Shown piece after piece: positions 18,856-29,041 of a stretch of DNA of 34,146 nucleotides. The translations under genes and the position numbers were made by a program. Under the pieces are notes generated by a model that worked only from the letters and a program-made list of their open reading frames with translations, was not told where the DNA came from and did no database searches. How positions within the stretch are numbered: position 1 is the first letter of the stretch; each line of letters starts with the position of its first letter. The DNA lies in the NCBI GenBank assembly GCA_002700775.1, contig PAEL01000078.1:1-34146 (forward strand). Direction: 5' to 3'. Source of the stretch: Gammaproteobacteria bacterium (lineage in GTDB: Bacteria > Pseudomonadota > Gammaproteobacteria > Pseudomonadales > Pseudohongiellaceae).

Positions 18856-19672
18856 AGATCAGAGAATTACTCCGGGCATTGAAAAAAAAGCGTTCAGATC
18901 GAAATTATTTTTTCATCGTCAGCCTTTACGTAAAAAAGTATGGTTAAGACCCTTTTTCATAGTTGCCGGTGTCGTAATTTTTGTTATCAGCTTTGAATTT
19001 TATTATAAAGATTTGTCACGAAGAATTAGTCGTTCGATATCTCGAGTTGAGATCGGGACTAAATTGGTTCACGTGAGTGAACTTGATGTCAAGGTGAGCT
19101 TGCGAGGTCTTTTAGGACAAGGTTTTTTTAGTTTGGATGTTGAAAAGGTAAAGAGTCAGTTGGAGGGAAATCCCTGGATTTCTGCGGCTGTAGTAACGCG
19201 AGTTTGGCCCGATACCCTCTATATAGAGCTGGAAGAAGAGCTGCCAATAGCCCGCTGGGGCTCTCAGCGACTTGTTAATCAATACGGAGAGCTTTTTTCG
19301 CCCAAAAATGTTGAAAAGTTCACAAACTTGCCCTCTCTCGCTGGCAGAGATGGTGAAGAGAGAGTCGTAATGCGTCAGTATCGTTCTTTAAGTCAGGTGT
19401 TAGCAAGTGTTGAATTAAAACTGACAGGCTTGAGGCTTGATCCAAGAGGAGGGTGGACCTTGGCTTTAAGTGGTGGACCAACCATCTTCGCAGGACGCAA
19501 TGAGGTTTTACAAAAAGTACAGCGATTTGCGGATTTTTATGCGCATCAACGTGGTCTTGGGATAGCTGAATTAGAAACTATAGATCTTCGCTACAGCAAT
19601 GGATTGGCGATTCAAAAACGATCATTGCCGAAAGGTTCGTTAAATGCAAATGGCGTGGCAGCAATAAATTAG
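18842..19672 (+). CDS. ftsQ: Cell division protein FtsQ
   Basis: A 276-residue bitopic divisome protein: a basic cytoplasmic N-terminus (about 1-40), one transmembrane helix (FFIVAGVVIFVISFEFYY), and a periplasmic POTRA domain (VKVSLRGLLGQGFFSLDV...WISAAVVTRVWPDTLYIEL) followed by the beta domain. FtsQ with FtsL and FtsB links early and late divisome proteins. The track extends to 18797 inside ddlB. The ATG at 18842 has GGAG seven bases upstream and gives the E. coli-like length of 276, so I chose it. It overlaps ddlB by 14 bp and precedes ftsA. Confidence 0.94.
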   Translation: MRAFKDQRITPGIEKKAFRSKLFFHRQPLRKKVWLRPFFIVAGVVIFVISFEFYYKDLSRRISRSISRVEIGTKLVHVSELDVKVSLRGLLGQGFFSLDVEKVKSQLEGNPWISAAVVTRVWPDTLYIELEEELPIARWGSQRLVNQYGELFSPKNVEKFTNLPSLAGRDGEERVVMRQYRSLSQVLASVELKLTGLRLDPRGGWTLALSGGPTIFAGRNEVLQKVQRFADFYAHQRGLGIAELETIDLRYSNGLAIQKRSLPKGSLNANGVAAIN

Positions 19673-19704
19673 CAAATTTGACTAAATAGTTAAGGAAGAG
19701 GGGA

Positions 19705-20937
19705 ATGGGAAAGACAGAGGACGGAAACATGATTGTCGGTTTGGACATAGGGACGTCTAAAGTCGTAGCGATTGTTGGTGAAATTAATGAGGATGGAAGT
19801 CTCAGTATTGTTGGCATTGGTAGTCACAAATCGCGAGGTTTAAAAAAGGGTACTGTCGTAAACATTGAGTCTACTGTTGAGTCAATTCAGAGGGCGGTCG
19901 AAGAAGCGGAGTTAATGGCAGGTTGCCAAATTAATTCAGTTTTTGCGGGAATAGCAGGAAGTCACATTCGAAGCATGAATTCCCATGGGATCGTTGCAAT
20001 TCGTGATCGAGAAGTGGTTGCGGCTGATGTTGAGCGGGTTATTGATGCGGCTCAAGCAGTTGCAATACCGGCCGACCAAAGGGTGCTTCATATCCTCGCA
20101 CAAGAATATTTGATCGATTCTCAAGAGGGAATTAAAGACCCTTTGGGAATGTCTGGTGTTCGATTGGAAGCTAAAGTTCATCTCATCACTTGTGCCAAGA
20201 ATGCTGTTCAAAATATTGAGAAATGTATAAAACGTTGCGGTTTAGAGACCGATGAGATAATTCTCGAACAGTTGGCTTCGGCTTATGCCGTTTTGACGGA
20301 GGATGAGAAAGAATTGGGTGTATGTTTGGTCGATATAGGAGGAGGTACTACCGATATTGCGATTTTTACTGAGGGAGCGATTCGCCATACCGGAGTCATT
20401 CCTATCGCGGGTGACCAAGTTACCAATGACATCGCTATGGCGCTTAGAACTCCGACAGAAGATGCGGAGGACATTAAAATGAAATATGCATGTGCACTAA
20501 CTCAATTGGCCAGTCCGACAGATCATATAAGGGTTCCTAGTGTTGGCGAACGCAGACCAAGAGAGCTGTCACGTCAGGCTCTAGCTGAAGTTGTTGAGCC
20601 AAGATATGCTGAATTATTTGGCCTTGTAAAAGCTGAATTACAACGCAGTGGCTTTGAGGAGCTGCTCGCAGCAGGGGTTGTCTTAACGGGTGGCACAAGC
20701 AAAATGGAGGGTGTAGTCGACTTAGCTGAGGAAATATTTCATGCGCCGGTTCGCGTCGGTTCTCCTAACAATGTTTGCGGATTGGACGATATAGTTCGAA
20801 ACCCTATCTATTCTACGGGGGTGGGATTATTGCTATACGGTTTGAAGCAATACCAAGAACAAGGCGGAGTAAAGGGTGGTGAACACAAGATCCACTTGGT
20901 GAGTCGCGTAAAAAATTGGTTCAGAGGTGGTGTTTGA
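19705..20937 (+). CDS. ftsA: Cell division protein FtsA
   Basis: A 410-residue actin-like ATPase that tethers FtsZ filaments to the inner membrane and signals to the septal synthases. The N-terminal phosphate-1 motif GLDIGTSKVVAIVGE, the SHS2/1C insertion region, the phosphate-2 motif VDIGGGTTDIAIF and the adenosine motif VVLTGGTSKMEG are all present. The C-terminus, LVSRVKNWFRGGV, is the expected amphipathic membrane-targeting helix. The ATG at 19705 has GAGGGG just upstream; an internal ATG eight codons later is less likely. Length is near E. coli FtsA (420). Confidence 0.97.
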   Translation: MGKTEDGNMIVGLDIGTSKVVAIVGEINEDGSLSIVGIGSHKSRGLKKGTVVNIESTVESIQRAVEEAELMAGCQINSVFAGIAGSHIRSMNSHGIVAIRDREVVAADVERVIDAAQAVAIPADQRVLHILAQEYLIDSQEGIKDPLGMSGVRLEAKVHLITCAKNAVQNIEKCIKRCGLETDEIILEQLASAYAVLTEDEKELGVCLVDIGGGTTDIAIFTEGAIRHTGVIPIAGDQVTNDIAMALRTPTEDAEDIKMKYACALTQLASPTDHIRVPSVGERRPRELSRQALAEVVEPRYAELFGLVKAELQRSGFEELLAAGVVLTGGTSKMEGVVDLAEEIFHAPVRVGSPNNVCGLDDIVRNPIYSTGVGLLLYGLKQYQEQGGVKGGEHKIHLVSRVKNWFRGGV

Positions 20938-21028
20938 TTTATAAGTTTTTGCTTTCAAGTTTCTCATTGGAGCGAGACTGTATTTTTAAAAATTAGGCAA
21001 ACAGTGAATTTTGCTTTTGGAGGACAAT

Positions 21029-22168
21029 ATGTTTGAGTTAATCGAGAATGTGACACAATCAGCGGTGATCAAAGTTATCGGTGTTGGTGGCGGTGGAGGG
21101 AATGCCGTTCGTCACATGATTAGCAATGAGGTAGAGGGTGTTGAATTCATCTGTGCAAACACTGATGCCCAAGCACTCAATGATATTGATGCTAAGAAAA
21201 TATTGCAGCTTGGATCTACGGTGACAAAAGGCCTTGGCGCTGGTGCAAATCCTGAAATTGGTCGCCAGGCAGCCTTAGAAGATCGAAATGAAATCGCAGA
21301 TGTGCTCTCTGGCGCTGATATGGTTTTCATCACTGCTGGAATGGGTGGAGGCACTGGAACAGGAGCTGCACCAATTGTTGCAGAGGTTGCCAAGGAAATG
21401 GGCATTCTTGCAGTAGCTGTTGTCACTCGCCCTTTCCCATTTGAGGGGAAGAAACGCTCAAAAATTGCTTCTGAGGGTATTGAATCTCTGGCACAGACCG
21501 TCGATTCGCTCATAACTATTCCTAATGAAAAGCTTATGGACGTTCTTGGTCCAGATGCCTCTCTACTTGATGCTTTTAAGGCAGCTAACGACGTTTTATT
21601 GGGAGCGGTCAAAGGAATTGCAGACTTGATTATGAATCCTGGTAATATCAACGTTGATTTTGCCGACGTAAAAACCGTTATGTCGGAAATGGGAATGGCT
21701 ATGATGGGAACTGGCGCTAGCGTCGGCGAATGCAGAGCAAGAGATGCTGCTGAAACTGCTATTAGAAGCCCTTTACTTGAAGATGTGAATTTGGAGGGTG
21801 CAAGAGGTATTTTGGTAAATATCACTGCAGGTGAAAATTTATCTCTCGGAGAGTTCGCTGAAGTTGGAGAAATAATCGAGGATTTTGCATCAGACGATGC
21901 AACGGTCGTCATCGGAACAGCTATTGAGCACGGTTTGAAAGATGAGATGCGGGTTACTGTTGTGGCAACTGGGTTGGGAAGCGCGCATGCGCGACCGACA
22001 AAGGTTGTTGATAACACGCAAAGTACAGAAGCTTTTCGAAAAGGGGTATCTGCAGAGCGCCGTGAGTCTGCTGTTATTGATCGTGCTAGAGCTTCAAATG
22101 TGGTAGGTGGAGACTCTGAGATGGATTATTTAGATATTCCGGCATTTTTGAGGCGTCAAGCAGATTAG
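21029..22168 (+). CDS. ftsZ: Cell division GTPase FtsZ
   Basis: A 379-residue tubulin-like GTPase that polymerises into the cytokinetic ring. Signatures are the [10 protein letters not shown] nucleotide loop, CANTDAQAL, and the tubulin motif GGGTGTGA (about residues 106-113). A variable linker of about 50 residues leads to the C-terminal conserved peptide [14 protein letters not shown], which binds FtsA and ZipA. The track's start at 21011 is a TTG; the ATG at 21029 sits 5 bp after a strong Shine-Dalgarno (TTGGAGG) and gives the standard FELIEN start. A 91-bp gap separates it from ftsA. Confidence 0.98.
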   Translation: MFELIENVTQSAVIKVIGVGGGGGNAVRHMISNEVEGVEFICANTDAQALNDIDAKKILQLGSTVTKGLGAGANPEIGRQAALEDRNEIADVLSGADMVFITAGMGGGTGTGAAPIVAEVAKEMGILAVAVVTRPFPFEGKKRSKIASEGIESLAQTVDSLITIPNEKLMDVLGPDASLLDAFKAANDVLLGAVKGIADLIMNPGNINVDFADVKTVMSEMGMAMMGTGASVGECRARDAAETAIRSPLLEDVNLEGARGILVNITAGENLSLGEFAEVGEIIEDFASDDATVVIGTAIEHGLKDEMRVTVVATGLGSAHARPTKVVDNTQSTEAFRKGVSAERRESAVIDRARASNVVGGDSEMDYLDIPAFLRRQAD

Positions 22169-22343
22169 TCCGTATTGTGTCGTTAAGAGTATTATCTTTG
22201 GATAGTTGACTCATTTTTGATAGACTTTCTCAGAATCGGTCTCAGAAATTGGCATCAGAGTTTGCTCGTAGCCAAGGTGCATACCGGGTAATATTTTGAA
22301 TGACTCCCAAACTGATCGATTTGCATAACAATAAGGTCGAATA

Positions 22344-23255
22344 ATGCTTAGACAGCGAACTCTCAAAAATATAATCAGGGCTTCTGGGGTTGGATTACAT
22401 ACAGGCAAGCAGATTTATTTGACGCTACGGCCAGCCCCAGTTGACACTGGCATAATTTTTAGTCGCGTTGATATTAGCCCGGTAGTCTCAATTGCTGCAA
22501 AAGCGTCAAATGTGGGTGAAACTACGCTGTCGACAACGCTTGTGAAAGATAATGTAAAAATCTCTACCGTTGAACATTTAATGTCGGCCATGTGTGGTTT
22601 GGGGATAGATAATGCTTACGTCGACGTCAGTGGGGCGGAAGTTCCTATTATGGATGGTAGCGCGGGACCATTTGTATTTTTAATTCAGTCGGCTGGGATA
22701 GAGGAGCAAGAAAAAGCAAAGAAATTTATAAAAATTAATAAGCCTCTTACGCTGGATCAAGACGGCAAGTCTGTCAGTCTAGAGCCATTTGATGGTTTCA
22801 AAGTGAGCTATACACTCCTTTATGACCATCCTGTCTACAAGAGCCATACGACCTCGGCCTCGATAGATTTCTCGAGCACTTCATTTGTAAAAGAAGTTAG
22901 TCGTGCAAGAACGTTTGGGTTCATGCATGAGTTTGAGGAGCTTAGGGACAGAAATTTGGCGCTTGGAGCGAGCATGGAAAACGCGATAGCCGTTGGTGAT
23001 TACAAGGTTCTAAATGAGGATGGGTTGAGATATGAGGATGAGTTTGTGAAGCACAAGATATTGGACTCAATCGGCGACCTCTATTTGCTTGGAAATAGCC
23101 TGATCGGCGAGTTCAAAGGGTACAAGTCAGGGCACGCTCTCAACAATGCTCTTTTGCGGATGTTGGAAGTCAATAAGGATGCTTGGGAAATTGTTAGTTT
23201 TGAGGAAGACGCAAATGTGCCAATTCTTTACTCGAAACCAGGCATTGCTGCGTAA
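22344..23255 (+). CDS. lpxC: UDP-3-O-acyl-GlcNAc deacetylase LpxC
   Basis: A 303-residue zinc hydrolase that carries out the committed step of lipid A synthesis, deacetylating UDP-3-O-acyl-GlcNAc. The start is canonical ([19 protein letters not shown]). The catalytic Glu77 and zinc ligands His78 (in VEHLMSA), His237 and Asp241 ([15 protein letters not shown]), plus His264 (SGHALNN), are all present at family positions. AAGG lies upstream of the ATG. It follows ftsZ after a 175-bp gap, as in E. coli and Pseudomonas. In that gap I see only a short direct repeat and no clear terminator. Confidence 0.97.
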   Translation: MLRQRTLKNIIRASGVGLHTGKQIYLTLRPAPVDTGIIFSRVDISPVVSIAAKASNVGETTLSTTLVKDNVKISTVEHLMSAMCGLGIDNAYVDVSGAEVPIMDGSAGPFVFLIQSAGIEEQEKAKKFIKINKPLTLDQDGKSVSLEPFDGFKVSYTLLYDHPVYKSHTTSASIDFSSTSFVKEVSRARTFGFMHEFEELRDRNLALGASMENAIAVGDYKVLNEDGLRYEDEFVKHKILDSIGDLYLLGNSLIGEFKGYKSGHALNNALLRMLEVNKDAWEIVSFEEDANVPILYSKPGIAA

Positions 23256-23444
23256 GATGTTGATTTTTTAAGATTTCTCTAAATTACTTGTTTTTGTTTA
23301 TTTACATTGTTGTTTTTCTAGCCATTTAGCCTCAACCTTCTTAGAATACTCCCTTTCTTAATGCAATCTTATGTAACGCATTGAGTTTGAGCACAGTTGT
23401 ACTTTTTACACATCCTTTAAATACAAGTAGAGACGTTCTTGTAC

Positions 23445-24395
23445 ATGAAATTGATTTTTGTAAGTGAAAAGCTGGGTGAGAGCAGAGCGTTCTTTTTAGG
23501 GAGATGGTTGAGAGCACTGTTGTCACTGTGCCTACTAGGCACCACAATCCCGGGTGTTTACTATATTTTTCAAGAACTTAGATCTGAACCCCCCTCATTA
23601 TCTGACCTTAACTCTGACATAGAGTTACAGAAGCGACTTTTGGAGCAGGCTGAAAAAATAGGTTTTTTACAGCAGAAATCGAACAATGAAATTAGCGCGC
23701 TCACAGCGCGGCTAGGAACATTACAAGCAAGATTATCGCGTTTAGATTCGCTAGGGTTAAGGATTACTCAGCTCGCTAACCTCGATGACGGCGAATTTGA
23801 TTTTGATGGGGATTTGCCTGTTGGCGGGCCGAGCGTTTCAGTTACGGATTTAAGTTTTCCGTCACTAATATCGAATGATTATTGGGCTGCTGAGGAGGCA
23901 ATTTCAGATTTAACAATGCATCTTGAGGATCGAGAGCGTCAGCTGCTTTTCTTAGAGGAGGTCCTCGATCGGCGTGAAGCCGCAAATAATCGGCAGGTTT
24001 TTGGTCAGCCTTTGGAATACTCATGGGTTGCTTCTAAATTCGGTAATCGACCGGACCCGTTCACAGGTAAAAACAGCTTTCATTCGGGGATTGATCTCAC
24101 TACTGGTAAGGCTGGCGCGGAAATCAGGACTATAGCGTCAGGAGTCGTCACATGGGCCGGCCCCCGATCGGGATACGGTCTTTTGGTAGAGGTGAATCAT
24201 GGCAACGGATTTGTAACACGTTATGCGCATTCGGAAAAATTGTTGGTCGCGCTTGGTGATGTTGTTACAAAAAGTCAAAAGATAGCGCACGTCGGTTCTA
24301 CAGGACGATCAACGGGACCTCATGTGCATTTTGAAGTTTATAAGAATGGTCGTATAGTCGACCCCGCAACTTACCTCAGCAATACGATTCGTTAG
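23445..24395 (+). CDS. M23 (LytM-type) peptidoglycan endopeptidase
   Basis: A 316-residue membrane-anchored periplasmic metallopeptidase. One N-terminal hydrophobic segment (about residues 21-45) is followed by a coiled-coil region (about 55-110, with a second at about 145-180) and a C-terminal LytM domain from about residue 190. The zinc site is complete: His213 and Asp217 in FHSGIDL, and HVH at 293-295. The protein is therefore predicted to be an active endopeptidase cutting peptide cross-links, unlike EnvC/NlpD-type activators. It lies between lpxC and secA, where E. coli has secM; no SecM-type arrest motif is visible at its C-terminus. The ATG at 23445 is preferred over the track's TTG two codons earlier. 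The substrate bond is not determinable from sequence. Confidence 0.85.
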   Translation: MKLIFVSEKLGESRAFFLGRWLRALLSLCLLGTTIPGVYYIFQELRSEPPSLSDLNSDIELQKRLLEQAEKIGFLQQKSNNEISALTARLGTLQARLSRLDSLGLRITQLANLDDGEFDFDGDLPVGGPSVSVTDLSFPSLISNDYWAAEEAISDLTMHLEDRERQLLFLEEVLDRREAANNRQVFGQPLEYSWVASKFGNRPDPFTGKNSFHSGIDLTTGKAGAEIRTIASGVVTWAGPRSGYGLLVEVNHGNGFVTRYAHSEKLLVALGDVVTKSQKIAHVGSTGRSTGPHVHFEVYKNGRIVDPATYLSNTIR

Positions 24396-24409
24396 AGCTT
24401 AAAAGTTTA

Positions 24410-24431
24410 GATTTTGTTCTCACTCAAAATC
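24410..24431 (+). promoter_or_regulatory. Perfect 7-bp inverted repeat in the secA leader
   Basis: GATTTTG (24410-24416) and CAAAATC (24425-24431) form a perfect stem around an 8-nt loop, extendable by three weaker pairs across one mismatch. It lies between the M23 gene stop and the secA ATG. There is no T-run after it, so it is a poor terminator, and it does not cover the secA ribosome-binding region. Function is unknown. Confidence 0.35.
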
Positions 24432-24485
24432 CAGAATCTGCGCGTGTTCTAAATAATCTATAAATTTAAATTGAAAGAAAATCAT

Positions 24486-27248
24486 ATGAACTTTTTCAGA
24501 AAAATATTCGGCAGCAGTAATTCTCGAAAAATAAAAAAGCTACAGCGGAAGGTGGTTAAAATAAATTCATTAGAGAAAGCGTATTCGGCCCTTACAGATG
24601 AGGAGCTATCGAATGTAACCGCTGACTTAATGTCAAGGTATTCGGGTCAAGGTGAAAGCCTCGATACTTTATTACCAGAGGCTTTTGCTGCTGTAAGAGA
24701 AGCCGGAAAAAGAACACTAGGATTAAGACACTTTGACGTACAGCTCGTTGGTGGAATGGTTCTTCATGAGGGCAATATTGCAGAAATGCGAACTGGAGAA
24801 GGCAAAACTCTTATGTCGACTTTGCCTGCTTATTTAAATGCATTGACGCAATCCGGAGTGCATTTGGTGACTGTTAACGAATACCTCGCAGAACGAGACG
24901 CGAATTGGATGCGTCCGATTTATGAATTGTTGGGCTTAAGCGTTGGTGTAATAAAGGCTGGGCAAGCCCCGATGGAAAAGCAAGCAGCATACCAATGTCA
25001 TATTACTTACGGTACTAATAATGAATTTGGCTTTGATTATCTTCGGGACAATATGGCTTTTCGTCGCGAAGATAAGATGCAACGTGAACTAAATTTTGCA
25101 ATTGTTGATGAGGTTGATTCGATACTAATTGACGAGGCGCGTACTCCCTTAATCATCTCGGGTGCAGCCGAGAATAGCTCTGAACTGTACAAAGCAATTA
25201 ACAAGATAATTCCGAAACTCGAAAAAGGGCAAAAAGAAGAGAAGTCTAAGTTAGAAACAATGGATCGAAATTACGTCCCGGAAGAAAATGGTCATTTTAC
25301 TGTCGATGAAAAAAGTAGGCAGGTTGAACTTACTGAGCAGGGGCACGAGTTCGTTGAAACCTTGTTGATTTCGCAGGAACTTTTGAGAGAAGGGGAGTCA
25401 CTGTACGCTGCTACGAATTTATCGCTGCTGCATCATGTGCATTCGGCGTTGAAAGCCCATCAACTTTTTACGCGTGATGTAGAGTATATAGTGAAAGATA
25501 AGAAAATAGTGTTAATTGATGAGCATACTGGCCGCACTATGGAGGGTCGCAGACTTTCCGAGGGGCTGCATCAAGCGTTAGAAGCAAAAGAAAAAGTTGA
25601 TATACAGAGTGAGAGTCAAACATTGGCCTCAACAACCTTTCAAAATTATTTTCGGTTGTATAAAAATTTGTCTGGAATGACGGGGACTGCTGATACAGAA
25701 GCATTTGAATTCAACCAAATTTATGGACTGAATGTGGTTGTTATACCTACTAATAAACCAATGATTCGTTTAGACGCTAATGATCTTATCTTTCTATCCA
25801 TGGAAGAAAAGCTTGAAGCTATAGTTAAGGATATTTTAGAAATTAGTAAAAAGGGCGCGCCAGTTTTGGTAGGAACCGCATCGATTGAGACATCCGAAAT
25901 TATCTCTTCTTTTTTGACTAAAAAACAGGTAAATCATGAAGTTTTGAATGCGAAGTTTCATGAAAAGGAAGCCCAAATTATTGCTCAAGCTGGTCGTCCC
26001 GGAGCGGTCACGATTGCGACAAATATGGCAGGTCGAGGTACAGACATAGTTCTTGGGGGAAATCTAGATTCTGAAATTGCTGAAGTCAAAAGCCCAACGG
26101 AAGAACAGATAAAGAAGATAGAAGAGAATTGGGAAGAGCATCATAAAACAGTTATTGAGGCAGGGGGGCTGCATATAATTGGTACAGAGCGTCACGAGTC
26201 GCGCAGGATTGACAATCAATTACGCGGACGGTCTGGTCGGCAAGGGGACCCCGGTTACTCGCGCTTCTATTTATCTATGGAGGATAATCTTCTTCGCATA
26301 TTCGCAAGCGACGGGGTAAAAAATTTAATGCGGCGCCTCGGAATGGAGCGGGGTGAAGCAATTGAAAATAGCATGGTAACGCGCTCAATTGAGAAGGCAC
26401 AGAGAAAAGTCGAGGGTCGTAATTTTGATATTCGTAAACAATTACTCGAATACGACAACGTGGCTAATGACCAAAGGACTATTATCTATCGGCAGCGAAA
26501 TGAATTGATGGCTCGAGATGAGATCACCGATCTGATTATTGATATGCGAGTCGAGGTAGTTAACCAATTAGTCGATCAGTTTGTTCCTCCCAACAGTGTG
26601 CCAGAACAATGGGATATTGAGGGTTTAGAAGAAAATTTAGCTTCTGAACTTTCCATTTCGCTTCCAGTTCAAAAGTGGCTTGAAGATGATGATAATCTGT
26701 ATGAAGACCATTTGAAGGCAAAAATTATAGATGAGATAACAAGGGTGTACGATGAGAAAGGTAAAATGGTAGGGGAAAAAATTAGGAGTTTTGAGAAACA
26801 GATTATGCTCCAAATCCTCGACAATCTGTGGAAAGAGCATCTTGCTGTGATGGATGGTTTACGGCAAGGAATCTTTCTTCGAAGTTATGGAGGCAAGAAC
26901 CCTCGGCAGGAATATAAGAGGGAAGCTTTTGCTTTATTTCAAGACTTGTTGACGAATTTACAGCATGAAGTAATTAAGGTATTGAGCCATGTTCAAATAC
27001 GCGAAGAAGATTCGGCTGATGCGATAGATCGACGACGTGCCGAAGAGCTCAAAATGCAAAAGGTAAATCTACAGCACCAAAAGGTGCCTGAACTTTCTGA
27101 AGGGAGTTCGACTGGGAATGTTCAGAATAAAGAAAGCGATAGGTCCGCACCTCCTTTCGTGCGCCAGGTGCCTAAGGTGGGTCGCAATGAGCTGTGTCCG
27201 TGCGGTTCAGGTAAAAAATATAAAGCTTGTTGTGGAAAGCTTGTCTGA
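24486..27248 (+). CDS. secA: Preprotein translocase ATPase SecA
   Basis: A 920-residue motor that drives unfolded preproteins through SecYEG. The DEAD motor has the Walker A MRTGEGKT and Walker [15 protein letters not shown] motifs. NBD2 contains [10 protein letters not shown] and the [13 protein letters not shown] arginine-finger region. Preprotein-crosslinking and helical-scaffold regions follow ([21 protein letters not shown]). The C-terminus ends in the zinc-binding [15 protein letters not shown], which binds SecB and ribosomes. The ATG at 24486 gives the usual [10 protein letters not shown] start; the track's TTG lies five codons upstream. No secM precedes it. The C-terminal coding region is overlapped by an argJ ORF extension that I reject. 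Confidence 0.98.
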   Translation: MNFFRKIFGSSNSRKIKKLQRKVVKINSLEKAYSALTDEELSNVTADLMSRYSGQGESLDTLLPEAFAAVREAGKRTLGLRHFDVQLVGGMVLHEGNIAEMRTGEGKTLMSTLPAYLNALTQSGVHLVTVNEYLAERDANWMRPIYELLGLSVGVIKAGQAPMEKQAAYQCHITYGTNNEFGFDYLRDNMAFRREDKMQRELNFAIVDEVDSILIDEARTPLIISGAAENSSELYKAINKIIPKLEKGQKEEKSKLETMDRNYVPEENGHFTVDEKSRQVELTEQGHEFVETLLISQELLREGESLYAATNLSLLHHVHSALKAHQLFTRDVEYIVKDKKIVLIDEHTGRTMEGRRLSEGLHQALEAKEKVDIQSESQTLASTTFQNYFRLYKNLSGMTGTADTEAFEFNQIYGLNVVVIPTNKPMIRLDANDLIFLSMEEKLEAIVKDILEISKKGAPVLVGTASIETSEIISSFLTKKQVNHEVLNAKFHEKEAQIIAQAGRPGAVTIATNMAGRGTDIVLGGNLDSEIAEVKSPTEEQIKKIEENWEEHHKTVIEAGGLHIIGTERHESRRIDNQLRGRSGRQGDPGYSRFYLSMEDNLLRIFASDGVKNLMRRLGMERGEAIENSMVTRSIEKAQRKVEGRNFDIRKQLLEYDNVANDQRTIIYRQRNELMARDEITDLIIDMRVEVVNQLVDQFVPPNSVPEQWDIEGLEENLASELSISLPVQKWLEDDDNLYEDHLKAKIIDEITRVYDEKGKMVGEKIRSFEKQIMLQILDNLWKEHLAVMDGLRQGIFLRSYGGKNPRQEYKREAFALFQDLLTNLQHEVIKVLSHVQIREEDSADAIDRRRAEELKMQKVNLQHQKVPELSEGSSTGNVQNKESDRSAPPFVRQVPKVGRNELCPCGSGKKYKACCGKLV

Positions 27249-27276
27249 GCATTTAAAACGGGAAAGGGAAAATTCG

Positions 27277-28470
27277 GTGAAGGCTTCTGATGGCGATTTC
27301 TTGTCAATATCTGGCGTGCGAGTAAGCGCCGTTAAGAGTGGTATTAAGGTAAGAGATCGGTTAGATCTTGTTGTGTTTGAAATCGACGAAAAATCTTCGG
27401 TGGCCGGAGTTTTTACTCTAAACAAATTCTGCGCCGCGCCCGTCCAGATTGCAAAAGAAAACCTATTACGCGGTAACGCTCGTTATTTCTTAGTTAATAC
27501 GGGATACGCTAACGCAGGTACTGGAAAGCTTGGTTTAAAAGCCGCCAAGAATTGCTGCTCTAAGTTGGCGGAAATAACAAAGGTTGCTGAAAGCTCGGTA
27601 ATCCCTTTTTCGACGGGAGTCATTGGTGAACATCTGCCTGTTGATAAGGTTTTGAGTGCTCTTCCGGCGGCAATTAACGGTTTTTCTGAAGTTGATTGGC
27701 TGAGTGCTGCACGCGGTATTATGACTACGGACACCCAACCTAAGGTTATTTCAAGAACAATACGATCAAAAAATGGCAGTATCAGAGTTACCGGGGTTGC
27801 AAAGGGTTCCGGGATGATCCGGCCTGATATGGCTACTATGCTTGCCTTTGTTTTTTGCGATGCGCGGGTTGCTCCTACTGATTTGAAGGTGCTTCTGGCG
27901 AAGCTGGTTGAAGGGTCCTTTAATCGAATTACGGTGGACGGAGATACGTCGACAAATGATAGCTGTATGCTCGTCGCTACCGGAGCTAGTGGGATAGAAA
28001 TTGTAGGAGATAGAGAACTTGAAGATGGTCTAGGAGTTTTCTTTACAGACCTTGCTATTGCGTTAATCCGAGATGCCGAGGGCGCCACAAAGTTTGTCAC
28101 CGTGTCCGTTGATGGAGGGGAAAATTCTGAAGAGTGTTTGAGGGTTGCTTATGCGATCTCGGAGTCACCTCTTGTAAAGACTGCTATGTTTGCGTCTGAC
28201 CCGAATTGGGGACGCATTCTAGCTGTCATTGGTAGATCAGATATTGAGGATTTAGATATCGATGCGGTCGAAATCATGCTTGGTGGTACAAGGGTAGTTT
28301 GCGATGGCGGTGTTGATCCATCCTACACAGAAACTCTCGGTCAAATGGAAATGGCGGAAAAAGAAGTGGCAGTTAAAATTTCCCTCGGACGTGGAACGGC
28401 CAAAGAAACGGTATTTACATCCGATTTATCGGTAGACTATGTGAAAATTAACGCTGATTACCGTAGCTAA
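27277..28470 (+). CDS. argJ: Glutamate N-acetyltransferase / ornithine acetyltransferase ArgJ
   Basis: A 397-residue Ntn-type enzyme of arginine biosynthesis that transfers acetyl from N-acetylornithine to glutamate, recycling the acetyl group; some members also use acetyl-CoA. The precursor self-cleaves before the nucleophilic Thr in MATML, here Thr187. Other conserved parts are GVFTLNKFCAAPV, TDTQPK, KGSGMIRPDMATML, DGDTSTNDSC and SDPNWGRI. The ORF track starts at 27118 inside secA. The GTG at 27277 has AAGGGA seven bases upstream and aligns with the family N-terminus. It follows secA by 28 bp, the Pseudomonas arrangement. Confidence 0.94.
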   Translation: MKASDGDFLSISGVRVSAVKSGIKVRDRLDLVVFEIDEKSSVAGVFTLNKFCAAPVQIAKENLLRGNARYFLVNTGYANAGTGKLGLKAAKNCCSKLAEITKVAESSVIPFSTGVIGEHLPVDKVLSALPAAINGFSEVDWLSAARGIMTTDTQPKVISRTIRSKNGSIRVTGVAKGSGMIRPDMATMLAFVFCDARVAPTDLKVLLAKLVEGSFNRITVDGDTSTNDSCMLVATGASGIEIVGDRELEDGLGVFFTDLAIALIRDAEGATKFVTVSVDGGENSEECLRVAYAISESPLVKTAMFASDPNWGRILAVIGRSDIEDLDIDAVEIMLGGTRVVCDGGVDPSYTETLGQMEMAEKEVAVKISLGRGTAKETVFTSDLSVDYVKINADYRS

Positions 28471-28520
28471 GTCGCTTTCAGTCGATACTTCACATCAATA
28501 AGCTTGGTCAGGGTGTTGGT

Positions 28521-28910
28521 ATGCTAAGAGTCGTGGTTGGTTTGGTTTGTAATTCGCATAAACAAATTTTGATCGCTTTGCGCGGTGAGCAACAGCACCA
28601 AGGTGGTTTATGGGAGTTTCCCGGAGGCAAGCTAGAGCCTGGTGAGAATGAATCGGATGGACTAATTCGTGAACTGCAGGAAGAGCTTGATATTACAGTT
28701 ACAGATTCTAAGTTTTTCCTTACAACCAGCTTCGATTATAGAGATAAGTTTGTTGAACTCTCGGTATACAAGGTCAAAGCCTTTTTGGGTGAGCCCGCTG
28801 GAAATGAAGGTCAAGAGCTTCGATGGGTTTGTATTAATGATTTGGATTGCGAGGATTTTCCGGCTGGTAATGGTCCAATTATTCTTGCTTTAAAGAAGAC
28901 GATGAATTGA
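28521..28910 (+). CDS. mutT: 8-oxo-dGTP diphosphatase MutT (Nudix)
   Basis: A 129-residue Nudix hydrolase that cleanses the nucleotide pool of 8-oxo-dGTP. The Nudix box lies at about residues 35-58 (GGKLEPGENESDG...RELQEELDI) and keeps the metal-binding RE..EE residues; the Gly that usually ends the box is Asp here. The length equals E. coli MutT (129). The call of MutT over other Nudix enzymes rests on length, the FPGGKLEPGE context and the argJ-mutT neighbourhood. In Pseudomonas the equivalent gene is, as I recall, fused to a ThiE-like domain; here it stands alone. It is convergent with yacG across a 131-bp gap with no clear terminator. Confidence 0.88.
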   Translation: MLRVVVGLVCNSHKQILIALRGEQQHQGGLWEFPGGKLEPGENESDGLIRELQEELDITVTDSKFFLTTSFDYRDKFVELSVYKVKAFLGEPAGNEGQELRWVCINDLDCEDFPAGNGPIILALKKTMN

Positions 28911-29041
28911 TGCTTGAGAGAGATAAGCACAATAAAATGTTTAGCGCAGGCGCCAAGATTGCTTAAAAATTTTGCTTGTTTTGAACTTTTTACAAAGGTA
29001 TTTCGCAAAAAGAGAATATGTTTTCTTGACCGATTTTTTGC

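Noticed and set aside
21112-22017. 301-codon antisense ORF across ftsZ
   Set aside because: Low-complexity Ser/Ala/Pro/Ile composition typical of a reverse-frame shadow of a conserved gene.
27118-27276. Extension of the argJ ORF back into secA
   Set aside because: It overlaps the conserved SecA zinc tail in another frame; the GTG at 27277 with AAGGGA matches the family N-terminus.
27483-28100. 205-codon antisense ORF across argJ
   Set aside because: Shadow of argJ with biased Ser/Thr/Ala composition and no recognisable motif.
28911-29041. Possible terminator between convergent mutT and yacG
   Set aside because: No stem of useful length followed by a T-run was found.
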